Below are positions 1-6,893 of a stretch of DNA of 18,592 bases, one piece after another (position 1 is the stretch's first letter; each line of letters begins with the position of its first letter). The position numbers were made by a program, and so were the translations under genes. Location: positions 1 through 18,592 of the forward strand of contig CAMFLJ010000031.1 in NCBI GenBank assembly GCA_945957335.1, given 5' to 3'. Below the pieces are notes generated by a model. It was not told the DNA's origin and made no database searches. It saw nothing but the letters and a program-made list of their open reading frames with translations. The stretch comes from an uncultured Actinomycetes bacterium. Its GTDB lineage: Bacteria > Actinomycetota > Acidimicrobiia > Acidimicrobiales > Acidimicrobilacustridaceae.

Positions 1-784
1 CCTCCAGCACGCGGCGCATCAGGGCCGAGCCGATCACCACGCCGTCGGCCACCTGGGAGACCTCGACGGCCTGCTGGGCGGTGGAGACGCCCACGCCCAC
101 CAGCACCGGCTTGTCGGTGACGGCCTTGAGGCGCCGGGCGATGACCAGCGACGAGGCCGCCAGCGCGTCGCGCTCACCGGTGACGCCCAGGAGGCCCACG
201 GCGTAGACGAAGCCCCGGGCCCGGGCCACGACCTGCGGCAGGCGGTCGTCAGGTGCGGTCGGGGCGGCCAGCAGCACGGTCTCGACGCCGGCGGCGTCGG
301 CCGCGGAGGCCCACGGGCCGACCTCCTCGAGCGGCAGGTCGGGGAGAATCGCGGCGGCCACCCCCGCCTCGGCCAGCGACGACGCGAAGCGCTCGTGGCC
401 CATGTGGAAGGCGAGGTTGTAGTAGGTCATCACGGCCAGCGGCACGCCGGCGTCGATGGTGCGCAGCTCGTCGAGGATGGTGACCGGGGTGGCCCCCTCG
501 GCCAGGGCCCTCTCGCTGGCCTCCTGGATCACCGGGCCGTCCATCACCGGGTCGGAGAACGGGATGCCGATCTCGATGGCGTCGGCGCCGGCATCGGCCA
601 CGGCCCGCACGACCTCGGCCCAGTCGGTGCCGTAGCCGCCGGTGACGTAGGGGACGAGGAGCTTGCGGCCGGCGTCACGGCCTCTCCGCAGGGCGGCCTC
701 GAGGGTGCCCGGCTCGGTGGGGGCGTCGGGGATCAGCAGGCCCTCGTCGGCCGCGGTGGGTGCGGTGGGCGCGGTGGGGCTCAT
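1..784 (-). CDS. trpA: Tryptophan synthase alpha subunit, TrpA (3' end off the window)
   Basis: TrpA cleaves indole-3-glycerol phosphate to indole and glyceraldehyde 3-phosphate, and passes indole to TrpB in the alpha2beta2 complex. About 261 codons are visible. The reading frame is open to the left edge, so only the last few residues are missing compared with the usual 260-280 aa. The active-site block EIGIPFSDPVMDG lies at residues 71-83. Glu71 and Asp82 correspond by alignment to the catalytic Glu49 and Asp60 of E. coli TrpA. The C-terminal phosphate-binding part (VGVGVS, then GVVIGSALM) is also present. The start is the ATG at 784-782, which overlaps the trpB stop as ATGA, so the two genes are probably translationally coupled. 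This start gives an Ala/Pro/Thr-rich N-terminal extension of about 25 residues before the conserved LEAAL helix. Identification is firm; only the extension is uncertain. Confidence 0.96.
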   Translation of the reverse strand, partial: MSPTAPTAPTAADEGLLIPDAPTEPGTLEAALRRGRDAGRKLLVPYVTGGYGTDWAEVVRAVADAGADAIEIGIPFSDPVMDGPVIQEASERALAEGATPVTILDELRTIDAGVPLAVMTYYNLAFHMGHERFASSLAEAGVAAAILPDLPLEEVGPWASAADAAGVETVLLAAPTAPDDRLPQVVARARGFVYAVGLLGVTGERDALAASSLVIARRLKAVTDKPVLVGVGVSTAQQAVEVSQVADGVVIGSALMRRVLE

Positions 785-1938
785 CCGAGGATCTCCATCA
801 TCTGGCCGACGTCCTTGTCACCGCGGCCCGAGAGGTTCAGCAGCACCGTCCGGCCGGCGAGGGCGGCTCGGTCGCGGCTGATCCAGGCCAGGGCGTGGGC
901 CGGCTCGAGCGCCGGGATGATGCCCTCGGTGCGGCTGAGCAGCTGGAAGGCGTCGATGACCTCGGCGTCGGTGACCTGCTCGTAGCGGGCCCGGCCGATG
1001 GCCGAGAGGTGGCTGTGCTCGGGGCCCACCCCCGGGTAGTCGAGGCCGGCGGAGATGCTCTGGGCCTCCTGCACCTGCCCGAACTCGTCCTGCATGAGGT
1101 AGCTCTTCATGCCGTGCACGACGCCGGGCACGCCGCGGCCGACGGCCGCTCCCCCGGCGGGCTCGACGCCCACCAGCTCGGCGTCGGTGTCGGCGAAGCC
1201 GCTGAAGATGCCGATCGCGTTCGAGCCGCCGCCGACGCAGGCGGTGACGACGTCGGGCACCCCACCGTCGAGCAGCGCCGCGCACTGGGCCCGGGCCTCG
1301 GTGCCGATGACGGTGTGGAACTCGCGGACCATCCACGGGTACGGGTGGGGGCCCATCACCGAGCCGAGGCAGTAGTGGGTGTTCTCGACGGTGGCCACCC
1401 AGTCGCGCATGGCCTCGTTCACGGCGTCCTTCAGGGTGCGGCTGCCGGAGACGGCGGGCACGACCTCGGCCCCGAGCAGGCGCATCCGGAAGACGTTGAG
1501 CGCCTGGCGACCCATGTCGACCTCGCCCATGTAGACCATGCACTCCATGCCGAGCAGAGCGGCGGCGGTGGCGGTGGCCACGCCGTGCTGGCCGGCGCCG
1601 GTCTCGGCCACCAGGCGGGTCTTGCCCATGCGGCGGGCCAGCAGGGCCTGGCCGAGCACGTTGTTGATCTTGTGGCTGCCGGTGTGGTTGAGGTCCTCGC
1701 GCTTGAGCAGCACCCGCACGCCGAGCTCCTCGGACATGCGGTGGCACTCGGTGAGGGGTGACGGCCGGCCGGCGTAGTCGCGCAGCAGGTCGTCGAGCTC
1801 GGTCCGGAACCCGGGGTCGGCCCAGGCCTCGCGGAACGCCGCCTCGAGCTCGAGGCAGGCGGGCACGAGGGTCTCGGGGACGTAGCGTCCGCCGAACTCG
1901 CCGAAGCGACCGCTGGTAGACGGCTCGGGAAGGGCCAT
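781..1938 (-). CDS. trpB: Tryptophan synthase beta subunit, TrpB (TrpB1 type)
   Basis: This is the PLP enzyme that condenses indole with L-serine to give tryptophan. The product is 385 aa, a normal TrpB1 length. The N-terminus has the typical GRFGEFGGRYVPETL. The PLP lysine is Lys90 in NHTGSHKINN, followed by AETGAGQHG and the phosphate-binding GGGSNA loop. The C-terminus carries SGRGDKD. Start at ATG 1938. An AAGGA Shine-Dalgarno-like element sits about 13 nt upstream, rather far. A TAGCCT hexamer overlaps the trpF stop at 1982-1987 and could supply a promoter. The stop overlaps the trpA ATG by 4 bp, which fits one alpha-beta complex made from a coupled mRNA. A second, divergent beta-subunit gene lies at 2738-3991. 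Confidence 0.97.
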   Translation of the reverse strand: MALPEPSTSGRFGEFGGRYVPETLVPACLELEAAFREAWADPGFRTELDDLLRDYAGRPSPLTECHRMSEELGVRVLLKREDLNHTGSHKINNVLGQALLARRMGKTRLVAETGAGQHGVATATAAALLGMECMVYMGEVDMGRQALNVFRMRLLGAEVVPAVSGSRTLKDAVNEAMRDWVATVENTHYCLGSVMGPHPYPWMVREFHTVIGTEARAQCAALLDGGVPDVVTACVGGGSNAIGIFSGFADTDAELVGVEPAGGAAVGRGVPGVVHGMKSYLMQDEFGQVQEAQSISAGLDYPGVGPEHSHLSAIGRARYEQVTDAEVIDAFQLLSRTEGIIPALEPAHALAWISRDRAALAGRTVLLNLSGRGDKDVGQMMEILG

Positions 1939-1984
1939 GGGACCGGGGGTGTCCTTGCTCGTGGGATGTGAGGGCGGGCCGAGG

Positions 1985-2620
1985 CTACGCGGGCCCGTCG
2001 GTGGCGGAGAACTCGGAGAGCGCCTCGCCCGCCGCGGCGATGAAGCGGCGCACCTTGACCGGGTCCTTGAGGCCGGGCGAGGCCTCGACCCCGCTGGCCA
2101 CGTCGACGCCCCACGGGCGCACCCGCTCGACGGCCTCGGCGACGTTGTCGGGCCCGAGGCCCCCGGCCAGGATCACCCGGCGTCCGGCGACGTAGGGGCG
2201 GGCCAGCTCCCAGTCGAACGCGACGCCCGAGCCGGGGGTGGTGGAGTCGAGGAGGACGGCGTCGACGGCGTAGTCGTCGATGCGGGCGAGAGCGGGGTCG
2301 TCGACGGAGAACGCCTTCACCAGGAACGGCACGTGGCGCCGCACGACGGCGGCCTCGGGAGGCGTCTCGTGGCCGTGCAGCTGGGCGCCGCGCAACCGGG
2401 CGTGCTCGACGATCTCGACGATGCGGTCGGGGTGCTCGTCGCGGAACACGCCCACGGCCACCGTGCCCGGGGGCAGCTCGCGCACGATGTCACGGGCGGT
2501 GTCGGGGGTGACGCGGCGCGGCGAGCCCTCGGCGAAGATCAGCCCGATGGCGTCGGCGCCCATGGCGACAGCGAACAGGGCGTCCTCGGCGTTGGTGATC
2601 CCGCAGACCTTGACGAACAC
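1985..2620 (-). CDS. trpF: Phosphoribosylanthranilate isomerase, TrpF
   Basis: TrpF isomerises N-(5-phosphoribosyl)anthranilate to CdRP, the step before TrpC. From the GTG at 2620-2618 the product is 211 aa, the family norm, and begins VFVKVCGITN with the expected general-base Cys at residue 6. The general-acid Asp is Asp125 in AVLLDS. The phosphate-binding segments LAGGL and VDVASGVE are present. A longer frame runs upstream to 2725, but the extra residues are arginine-rich, read through a dyad (2682-2730), and are not TrpF-like. The GTG start is also supported by a TAGCGT hexamer 7 bp upstream. Having a free-standing TrpF is notable because many actinobacteria lack trpF and use the bifunctional HisA/PriA instead. 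Confidence 0.95.
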   Translation of the reverse strand: MFVKVCGITNAEDALFAVAMGADAIGLIFAEGSPRRVTPDTARDIVRELPPGTVAVGVFRDEHPDRIVEIVEHARLRGAQLHGHETPPEAAVVRRHVPFLVKAFSVDDPALARIDDYAVDAVLLDSTTPGSGVAFDWELARPYVAGRRVILAGGLGPDNVAEAVERVRPWGVDVASGVEASPGLKDPVKVRRFIAAAGEALSEFSATDGPA

Positions 2621-2627
2621 GGGCCGG

Positions 2628-2633
2628 ACGCTA
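2628..2633 (-). promoter_or_regulatory. Probable -10 element of trpF (leaderless)
   Basis: Read on the minus strand the hexamer is TAGCGT, 7 bp before the trpF GTG. This matches the TANNNT-N6-9-start pattern repeated across the window. No Shine-Dalgarno sequence precedes the GTG. Inferred from sequence only. Confidence 0.5.
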
Positions 2634-2681
2634 CCGCCAGACCCCCGGTCCCACTCCCCCGTTTCCGGGCCCCGAACGCGC

Positions 2682-2730
2682 TTCTGGTGGAGGTTCTCCC
2701 TCCGGATCGGGGGGTGAACCTCCACCAGAA
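2682..2730. terminator. 15-bp perfect inverted repeat between trpB2 and trpF
   Basis: The arms are TTCTGGTGGAGGTTC (2682-2696) and its exact reverse complement at 2716-2730, separated by 19 nt that can form a small inner GC stem. An imperfect extension (a bulge, then about four more pairs) reaches outward on both sides. It begins 7 bp after the trpB2 stop in the direction of transcription. There is no T-tract. It may be a GC-type terminator, an mRNA 3'-end stabiliser or a repeat element. It is followed on the minus strand by sequence shared with the trpE-distal repeats near 6820. Confidence 0.5.
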
Positions 2731-2737
2731 CGTGCGG

Positions 2738-3991
2738 TCAGGCGTCGATCAGGCGGCCGTTGAGGTAGTCGTCGTAGGCGGCGAGGTCGAGGTGGCCGTG
2801 GCCGGAGTAGTTGAAGAGGATGACCTTCTCCTCGCCGGTCTCCTTGGCCGCCAGGGCCTCGTCGATCGCACCCCGGATGGCGTGGGCCGTCTCGGGCGCC
2901 GGGATCTTGCCCTCGGCCTTGGCGAACTGCATGGCGGCCTCGAAGACCTTGCCCTGTGGGTAGGCCAGCGCCTCGACCCGGCCGTCGCGGTGCAGCTGCG
3001 AGACGATCGGCGAGTCGCCGTGGTACCGCAGGCCACCGGCGTGGATCGACGGCGGCATGAAGTCGTGGCCGAGGGTGAACATCGGCATCAGCGGGGTCAT
3101 GCCGGCGACATCGCCGAAGTCGTAGCGGAACTCGCCCTCGGTGAGCGTGGGGCACGACGCCGGCTCGACCGCCACGAGGCGCACGGCGGCGTCCTCCATG
3201 AACGGGAACGCGATGCCGGCGAAGTTCGAGCCGCCACCGCAGGACGCCAGGACCACGTCGGGGCGCACCTCACCGGCGGCGGCGAGCTGCTCCTTGGCCT
3301 CGAGGCCGATGATCGTCTGGTGCAGGCACACGTGGTTGAGCACCGAGCCCAGCGCGTAGTGGGTGTCCTCACGGCTCACGGTGTCGCGCACGGCGTCGGA
3401 GATGGCGGCGCCGAGCGAGCCGGGGCTCGAGGGGTCGTCGACCGGGCTGGGCACCACGTCGGCGCCCCACAGGCCCATCATCACCTTGCGGTACGGCTTC
3501 TGCTCGTAGCTCGCCCGCACCATGTAGACCTTGCACTCGAGGCCGAACTGGGCGGTGGCGAACGACAGCGACGAGCCCCACTGGCCGGCACCGGTCTCGG
3601 TGGCCAGGCGGGTGATGCCCTCCTGCTTGTTGTAGAAGGCCTGCGGCACGGCGCTGTTGGGCTTGTGCGAGCCGGCGGGCGACACCGACTCGTCCTTGAA
3701 GTAGATGCGGGCCGGGGTGCCGAGCTCCTTCTCGAGCCGCTCGGCGCGCACCAGCGGGGTGGGGCGCCACAGCTTGAGGATGTCGAGGACCTCGCCGGGG
3801 ATGTCGATCCACGGCGTGGGCGACATCTCCTGCTCGATGAGCGCCATCGGGAACAGCGGCGCCAGGTCGTCGGGGCCCACGGGCTGCTGGGTTCCCGGGT
3901 GCAGCGGCGGGTCCATGGGTGTGGCCATGCGGGGCAGCACGTTGAACCAGGCGGTGGGCAGCGAGCTCTCGGGAAGGTTGAAGCGGGTCAT
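2738..3991 (-). CDS. trpB2: Second tryptophan synthase beta chain, TrpB2 type
   Basis: A 417-aa PLP enzyme of the TrpB-related family (TrpB2 clade). It is longer than trpB of this locus and clearly divergent from it. Recognisable features are the WRPTPLVRAERLEKELG segment (75-91), KDESVSPAGSHKPNSA with the PLP lysine at residue 110, ETGAGQWGSSL, SYEQKPYRK, GGGSNF for PLP phosphate, and a C-terminal FNYSGHGHLDL. TrpB2 proteins convert serine and indole to tryptophan but typically do not form the classical tight complex with TrpA, and a role in indole salvage has been proposed. The ATG at 3991 was chosen because GAGGAG lies 6 nt upstream and the product begins in typical TrpB2 fashion. The same frame stays open to 4621, but that part is the antisense-side shadow of trpC. 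It sits between trpC and trpF with its own promoter-like TAAGAT. Confidence 0.93.
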   Translation of the reverse strand: MTRFNLPESSLPTAWFNVLPRMATPMDPPLHPGTQQPVGPDDLAPLFPMALIEQEMSPTPWIDIPGEVLDILKLWRPTPLVRAERLEKELGTPARIYFKDESVSPAGSHKPNSAVPQAFYNKQEGITRLATETGAGQWGSSLSFATAQFGLECKVYMVRASYEQKPYRKVMMGLWGADVVPSPVDDPSSPGSLGAAISDAVRDTVSREDTHYALGSVLNHVCLHQTIIGLEAKEQLAAAGEVRPDVVLASCGGGSNFAGIAFPFMEDAAVRLVAVEPASCPTLTEGEFRYDFGDVAGMTPLMPMFTLGHDFMPPSIHAGGLRYHGDSPIVSQLHRDGRVEALAYPQGKVFEAAMQFAKAEGKIPAPETAHAIRGAIDEALAAKETGEEKVILFNYSGHGHLDLAAYDDYLNGRLIDA

Positions 3992-4020
3992 CTCGGCTCC
4001 TCGGGGACGGGCTGGCGCGG

Positions 4021-4026
4021 ATCTTA
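4021..4026 (-). promoter_or_regulatory. Probable -10 element upstream of trpB2
   Basis: TAAGAT on the minus strand lies 29 bp upstream of the trpB2 ATG, leaving a leader of about 20 nt that contains GAGGAG 6 nt before the start. A weak GGGACG lies about 18 bp further up as a possible -35. Unlike most starts here, this one looks like an ordinary leadered promoter. The rest of the trpC-trpB2 gap (3992-4086) holds only a weak 5-bp dyad at 4050-4067. Confidence 0.45.
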
Positions 4027-4086
4027 CGACCGCGCACCCGCCGCCGTCCCAGGGTCGGAGGTCCCTGCTGCCGCTCTGCCGGAGGC

Positions 4087-4881
4087 TCAGCCGCGGGCGG
4101 CAGCGCGCAGCGCGGCGACCCCGACGGTGGGATCGCCCGAGGTGACGAGGTGCTCGCCGACCAGGACGGCGTGGTAGCCGGCCTCGGCCAGCACCCGGGC
4201 ATCGTCGGGGCCGGTGATGCCCGACTCGGCCACCCGCACCACGCCGCCGGGCATCTGCGGGGCCATGCGCACGGCTCGGGCGGTGTCGACCTGGAAGGTG
4301 ACGAGGTCGCGCTGGTTGACGCCCACCAGGTCGGCGCCGGCGGCCACCGCCCGGGCCAGCTCGGGCTCGTCGTGGATCTCGACGAGCACGTCGAGGCCGA
4401 TGCGGCGACCGAGCTCGAGGAACGAGCCGAGCTCGTCGTCGTCGAGGGCAGCAGCGATCAGGAGCACGCAGTCGGCGCCCATGAGGCGGGCGTCGCACAC
4501 GTCGCGGGCGTCGACGGTGAAGTCCTTGCGGAGCACGGGCAGCGAGCACGCGGCCCGAGCGGCCTGCAGGTCGGCGGGTGAGCCCTGGAAGAACTCGACG
4601 TCGGTGAGCACCGACAGGCACGCGGCGCCGCCGGCCTCGTACTGGCGGGCGAGCGCCGCCGGGTCGAGGTCCGGGAACAGCGGGCCCTTCGACGGCGACG
4701 CCCGCTTGACCTCGGAGATCACGGCCACGTCGCCGGCCGCGGCCACCGCCTCGACGGCGGCCCGGAAGCCGCGGGTGGGCGGAGCGGCGAGCGCCCGCTC
4801 GACGAGATCGTCGAGCGGGCGGTCGTCGGCCTCTGCCGCCGCCCGGTGGGCGGCGAGGATGCGATCGAGGTACGTGCTCAG
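4087..4881 (-). CDS. trpC: Indole-3-glycerol phosphate synthase, TrpC (probable CTG start)
   Basis: TrpC cyclises CdRP to indole-3-glycerol phosphate. From the CTG at 4881-4879 the product is 264 aa, the family length, and starts (M)STYLDRILAAHRAA, as actinobacterial IGPS proteins do. All catalytic positions are visible: Glu57 and Lys59 (SEVKRASPSKG), Lys119 (LRKDF), Glu168 (LVEIH), Asn189 (GVNQRD) and Ser220 (AESGI). No ATG, GTG or TTG lies near the conserved N-terminus in this frame. The CTG forms a CTGA overlap with the upstream ABM gene stop, and AAGGG lies 9 nt upstream. Translation therefore probably begins at a non-canonical CTG coupled to termination of the neighbour. The identification is firm; the start is an inference. 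Confidence 0.95.
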   Translation of the reverse strand: MSTYLDRILAAHRAAAEADDRPLDDLVERALAAPPTRGFRAAVEAVAAAGDVAVISEVKRASPSKGPLFPDLDPAALARQYEAGGAACLSVLTDVEFFQGSPADLQAARAACSLPVLRKDFTVDARDVCDARLMGADCVLLIAAALDDDELGSFLELGRRIGLDVLVEIHDEPELARAVAAGADLVGVNQRDLVTFQVDTARAVRMAPQMPGGVVRVAESGITGPDDARVLAEAGYHAVLVGEHLVTSGDPTVGVAALRAAARG

Positions 4882-5192
4882 CTCGGCAGGCCCTTGTTGC
4901 CGCCCACCGGGGTGCCCATGACCATCATCGGGGGCTCGGCGAAGAGGCCGCCGATCTTGCCGAACATGGCGCCGATGGCCTCGCTGCCGCCGTGGGCGGC
5001 CAGCGCGTCGCCGTCGGTGTAGAGCTCGAAGATCCACACGGTGTTCTCGTCACCGGCGTCGAGGTGGAACGAGTAGATCAGCGTGCCCGGCTCGGTCTCG
5101 ACCTGCGGGAGCATCGTCGAGAGCAGCTCGACGCCCTCGTCGCGCTTGCCGGGCTGGAACACCATCTTCACGAACAGCGAGGTCTGTGCCAT
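4878..5192 (-). CDS. Antibiotic-biosynthesis-monooxygenase (ABM) domain protein
   Basis: A single-domain dimeric alpha/beta-barrel type protein of 104 aa, related to putative quinol monooxygenases (YgiN-like). It has the family pattern: an N-terminal strand SLFVKMVFQPGK, the helix with the leucine-rich LLSTMLPQVETEPGTLIY, then the central strand VWIFELYTDGDALAAH. No cofactor-binding motif is expected in this family, so the substrate cannot be read from sequence. The ATG at 5192 was chosen because it lies 8 bp after TAGTGT and gives MAQTSLFVKM. The alternative GTG at 5204 has a good AGGAG upstream and would add four residues. The gene ends in a CTGA overlap with trpC, which links its expression to tryptophan synthesis. 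A functional link is not shown. Confidence 0.82.
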   Translation of the reverse strand: MAQTSLFVKMVFQPGKRDEGVELLSTMLPQVETEPGTLIYSFHLDAGDENTVWIFELYTDGDALAAHGGSEAIGAMFGKIGGLFAEPPMMVMGTPVGGNKGLPS

Positions 5193-5200
5193 GGGCGGCG

Positions 5201-5206
5201 ACACTA
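5201..5206 (-). promoter_or_regulatory. Probable -10 element of the ABM gene and trpC
   Basis: TAGTGT on the minus strand is 8 bp upstream of ATG 5192. It overlaps the alternative GTG start at 5204-5202. If used, it would drive the ABM-trpC pair separately from the upstream J-domain gene, which is followed by a dyad at 5245-5260. Confidence 0.45.
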
Positions 5207-5244
5207 GCGGCCCTCTCCTGGTGCCTCCGCCCGGTTCGGGGCGC

Positions 5245-5260
5245 CCCCGGCCGGCCGGGG
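5245..5260. terminator. 16-bp perfect palindrome after the J-domain gene
   Basis: CCCCGGCCGGCCGGGG is self-complementary over all 16 bases and starts one base after the J-domain gene stop (5262-5264) in the direction of transcription. It has no T-tract. It is likely a GC-only terminator or 3'-end structure separating this gene from the ABM-trpC unit, but such palindromes can also arise by chance in sequence this GC-rich. Confidence 0.4.
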
Positions 5261-5261
5261 A

Positions 5262-5828
5262 TCAGGGGTCGCGCTCGGCCTGGATGCTGCGGGCGATGGC
5301 CATCGCGGGGGCGGCGAGGAAGCCGATCAGGCCGAGCACCACGCCGATGACGCCCACGGCGACGAGCTCGGCGAGCTGGACGATGGCGCCGACCACGAAC
5401 ACCGCGGCGCCACCGAGCAGGAGCGCCGGGGGCGCGACCTGCAGCACCTTCGACACCTCCGTGCCGGCGACGGGCGTGTCGTCGACCAGGCGGGGGTCGA
5501 CGTCGTCGGTGCCGGTGTCGTAGGGCGTGAAGTCGTAGCTGGCCGCGCCGGGGCGGGCCCGGCGCTGGGCCTTCTGCTCCTCGCGCTGCTCGTCGCGGTA
5601 GCGCTCGTCGTAGGCCTTGCGCTTCTGGGCGTCGGACAGGACGGTCCACGCCTCGTTGATGCGCTGCATCTCCCGCTCGTTGGCCAGGCGGTAGGCGTCG
5701 GAGGCGGTGCTGTGGAAGTCGGGGTGGTGGTCGCGAGCCAGCTGCAGGTACGCCTTGCGGATCTCGGCGGGCGACGCGGTGGCGTCGACGCCGAGCACGT
5801 CGTAGTGGGTGGGCTCAGGCCTGGGCAT
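5262..5828 (-). CDS. J-domain protein with C-terminal membrane segments
   Basis: A 188-aa protein with an N-terminal J domain (residues about 7-75). It includes HYDVLGV, the helix AEIRKAYLQLARDHHPDF with the HPD signature at 35-37 that stimulates Hsp70 ATPase, and INEAWTVLSDAQKRKAYDE. A charged Arg/Gln/Glu segment (76-92) and an acidic linker follow. Two hydrophobic stretches (about 131-151 and 154-179) probably form a membrane hairpin. There is no Gly/Phe region or zinc finger, so this is a class C (type III) J protein that would recruit DnaK to the membrane. The ATG at 5828 overlaps the end of the ygfZ-like gene by 14 bp, implying coupling. Partner and client are unknown. Confidence 0.88.
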   Translation of the reverse strand: MPRPEPTHYDVLGVDATASPAEIRKAYLQLARDHHPDFHSTASDAYRLANEREMQRINEAWTVLSDAQKRKAYDERYRDEQREEQKAQRRARPGAASYDFTPYDTGTDDVDPRLVDDTPVAGTEVSKVLQVAPPALLLGGAAVFVVGAIVQLAELVAVGVIGVVLGLIGFLAAPAMAIARSIQAERDP

Positions 5829-6789
5829 GGCCCACGAACGGTGGCTCGACCACGCCGGCGGGCACCCACCCCTCGACCGACTCGACCTGCACGGTGGCAC
5901 CCACCTCGACGGCCCGGGCCAGCGGCGCCAGGGCCAGGCCGGGGTGGCCGGGCGAGAGCGGCGGGGTGGAGCTGGTGACGGTGCCGACGGGGTCGCCGTC
6001 GAGGCGCACCTCGGCGCCGACCACGACGGGGATCTCGCCCTGCACCACCAGCAGGCGCACCGGGCGGGGCACGTTGCCACCCCGGCTGTCGATGCGGGCG
6101 ACGAGCTCCTGGCCCGTGTAGCAGCCCTTGGTGAAGCTCACGCTGGCGTCGATCAGCCACTGGCCGGCCTCGGCCGGGATGGTGTCGGTGGTGAGCTCGG
6201 CACCCATCGCCGGCACCCCGTGGGCGATCCGGTACCGCTCCATCGTCTCCGGTCCCGCGAGCTCCGTGGCCACAGGGGCGACGCCGACCACCACCGAGCC
6301 GTCGAGGGCGAGGCTGTCGGAGCCGACGACCCCGGGGCCGACGACCCCGGGGCCGACGACGGGAGCCTGGAGGACCAGCGGACCGGGGTCGGCACCCTCG
6401 ATGGGGGCGGCGGCACCGGCTGCGGCCCGGAAGCCTTGGCCGTGGATCGTGCGCGGCTCGGAGATCTCGGCCTTGGTGCGCAGGAGGAACCGCTGGAGGC
6501 GGGCGACCAGGGCGTCACCGAAGCCCTCGTCGACGTCGAGGACGTAGTCCTCGTCGTTGCGGCGGGTCACGCGCAGCCAGGCGTCGACCTTCCCGGTGGG
6601 CTGGAGGATCAGCGACCACGTGGAGGCGCCGTCGGGCAGGGCCACGACCTCCTGGCTGAGCTGGCCCTGCAGGTAGCGGCCGGCGTCGGGGCCGGTCACG
6701 GTGACGACGTCGCGGGTGATCGGCCCCACGCCGCCCTCGCGCTCGACGCGCTCCCACTCGGCCAGCAGCTCGGTCACCTCGTCGGACAT
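5815..6789 (-). CDS. ygfZ: YgfZ/GcvT-like folate-binding protein
   Basis: A 324-aa member of the YgfZ (IBA57-related) family, tetrahydrofolate-binding relatives of the glycine-cleavage T protein that assist iron-sulfur enzyme maturation or repair. The N-terminal half has VTGPDAGRYLQGQLSQEV and LQPTGKVDAWLRV. The diagnostic K-G-C-Y-x-G-Q motif is at 221-227 (KGCYTGQ, conserved Cys223), followed by the C-terminal barrel. A low-complexity insert VVGPGVVGPGVVG at 144-156 is encoded by a 15-bp tandem repeat. Start at ATG 6789. A near-consensus GAGACT lies 7 bp upstream, but it is weaker than the TANNNT boxes elsewhere. The gene follows trpE after a repeat-bearing 154-bp gap and overlaps the J-domain gene. 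The family call is strong; the physiological client is not known. Confidence 0.9.
   Translation of the reverse strand: MSDEVTELLAEWERVEREGGVGPITRDVVTVTGPDAGRYLQGQLSQEVVALPDGASTWSLILQPTGKVDAWLRVTRRNDEDYVLDVDEGFGDALVARLQRFLLRTKAEISEPRTIHGQGFRAAAGAAAPIEGADPGPLVLQAPVVGPGVVGPGVVGSDSLALDGSVVVGVAPVATELAGPETMERYRIAHGVPAMGAELTTDTIPAEAGQWLIDASVSFTKGCYTGQELVARIDSRGGNVPRPVRLLVVQGEIPVVVGAEVRLDGDPVGTVTSSTPPLSPGHPGLALAPLARAVEVGATVQVESVEGWVPAGVVEPPFVGHAQA
6322..6360. repeat. 15-bp tandem repeat inside the ygfZ-like gene
   Basis: The unit GCCGACGACCCCGGG occurs at 6322-6336 and 6337-6351, with a 9-bp partial third copy at 6352-6360. It is in frame and encodes repeated Val-Val-Gly-Pro-Gly on the minus strand, so copy-number change would keep the reading frame. 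Confidence 0.85.
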
Positions 6790-6830
6790 GGCGCCCAGTC
6801 TCTCAGGTCCCCCGCCGCTCCACTCCCCCG

Positions 6831-6871
6831 TGGCTCGTTTCCGGCCCTTCCAGGGGCGCGAAACGAGCCAT
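6831..6871. repeat. Intergenic hairpin repeat, copy A
   Basis: A 41-bp element with an 11-bp perfect stem, TGGCTCGTTTC (6831-6841) and GAAACGAGCCA (6860-6870), enclosing a second small inverted repeat (GCCC...GGGC). It is 39/41 identical to copy B at 6894-6934. On its ygfZ-side flank lies CCACTCCCCCGT (6820-6831), also found next to the dyad upstream of trpF (2651-2662). It may be a terminator or a short dispersed repeat. Confidence 0.75.
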
Positions 6872-6893
6872 CGGGCGCGGGATGGTCGCTCCC

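Noticed and set aside
1937..4177. A 746-codon plus-strand open frame antisense to trpF and trpB2
   Set aside because: It lies opposite genes with clear catalytic motifs. Its composition is low-complexity (Gly, Ala, Val, His, Asp, Arg), as expected from the reverse strand of GC-biased codons, and it has no domain pattern.
3992..4621. Upstream extension of the trpB2 frame
   Set aside because: The extra residues are Arg/Pro-rich and overlap trpC in another frame. A Shine-Dalgarno sequence and the conserved N-terminus place the start at 3991.
5193..5204. GTG at 5204 as the start of the ABM gene
   Set aside because: It has a good AGGAG upstream, so it remains possible. However, ATG 5192 fits the recurring TAGTGT-N8-start layout and begins at the conserved sequence.
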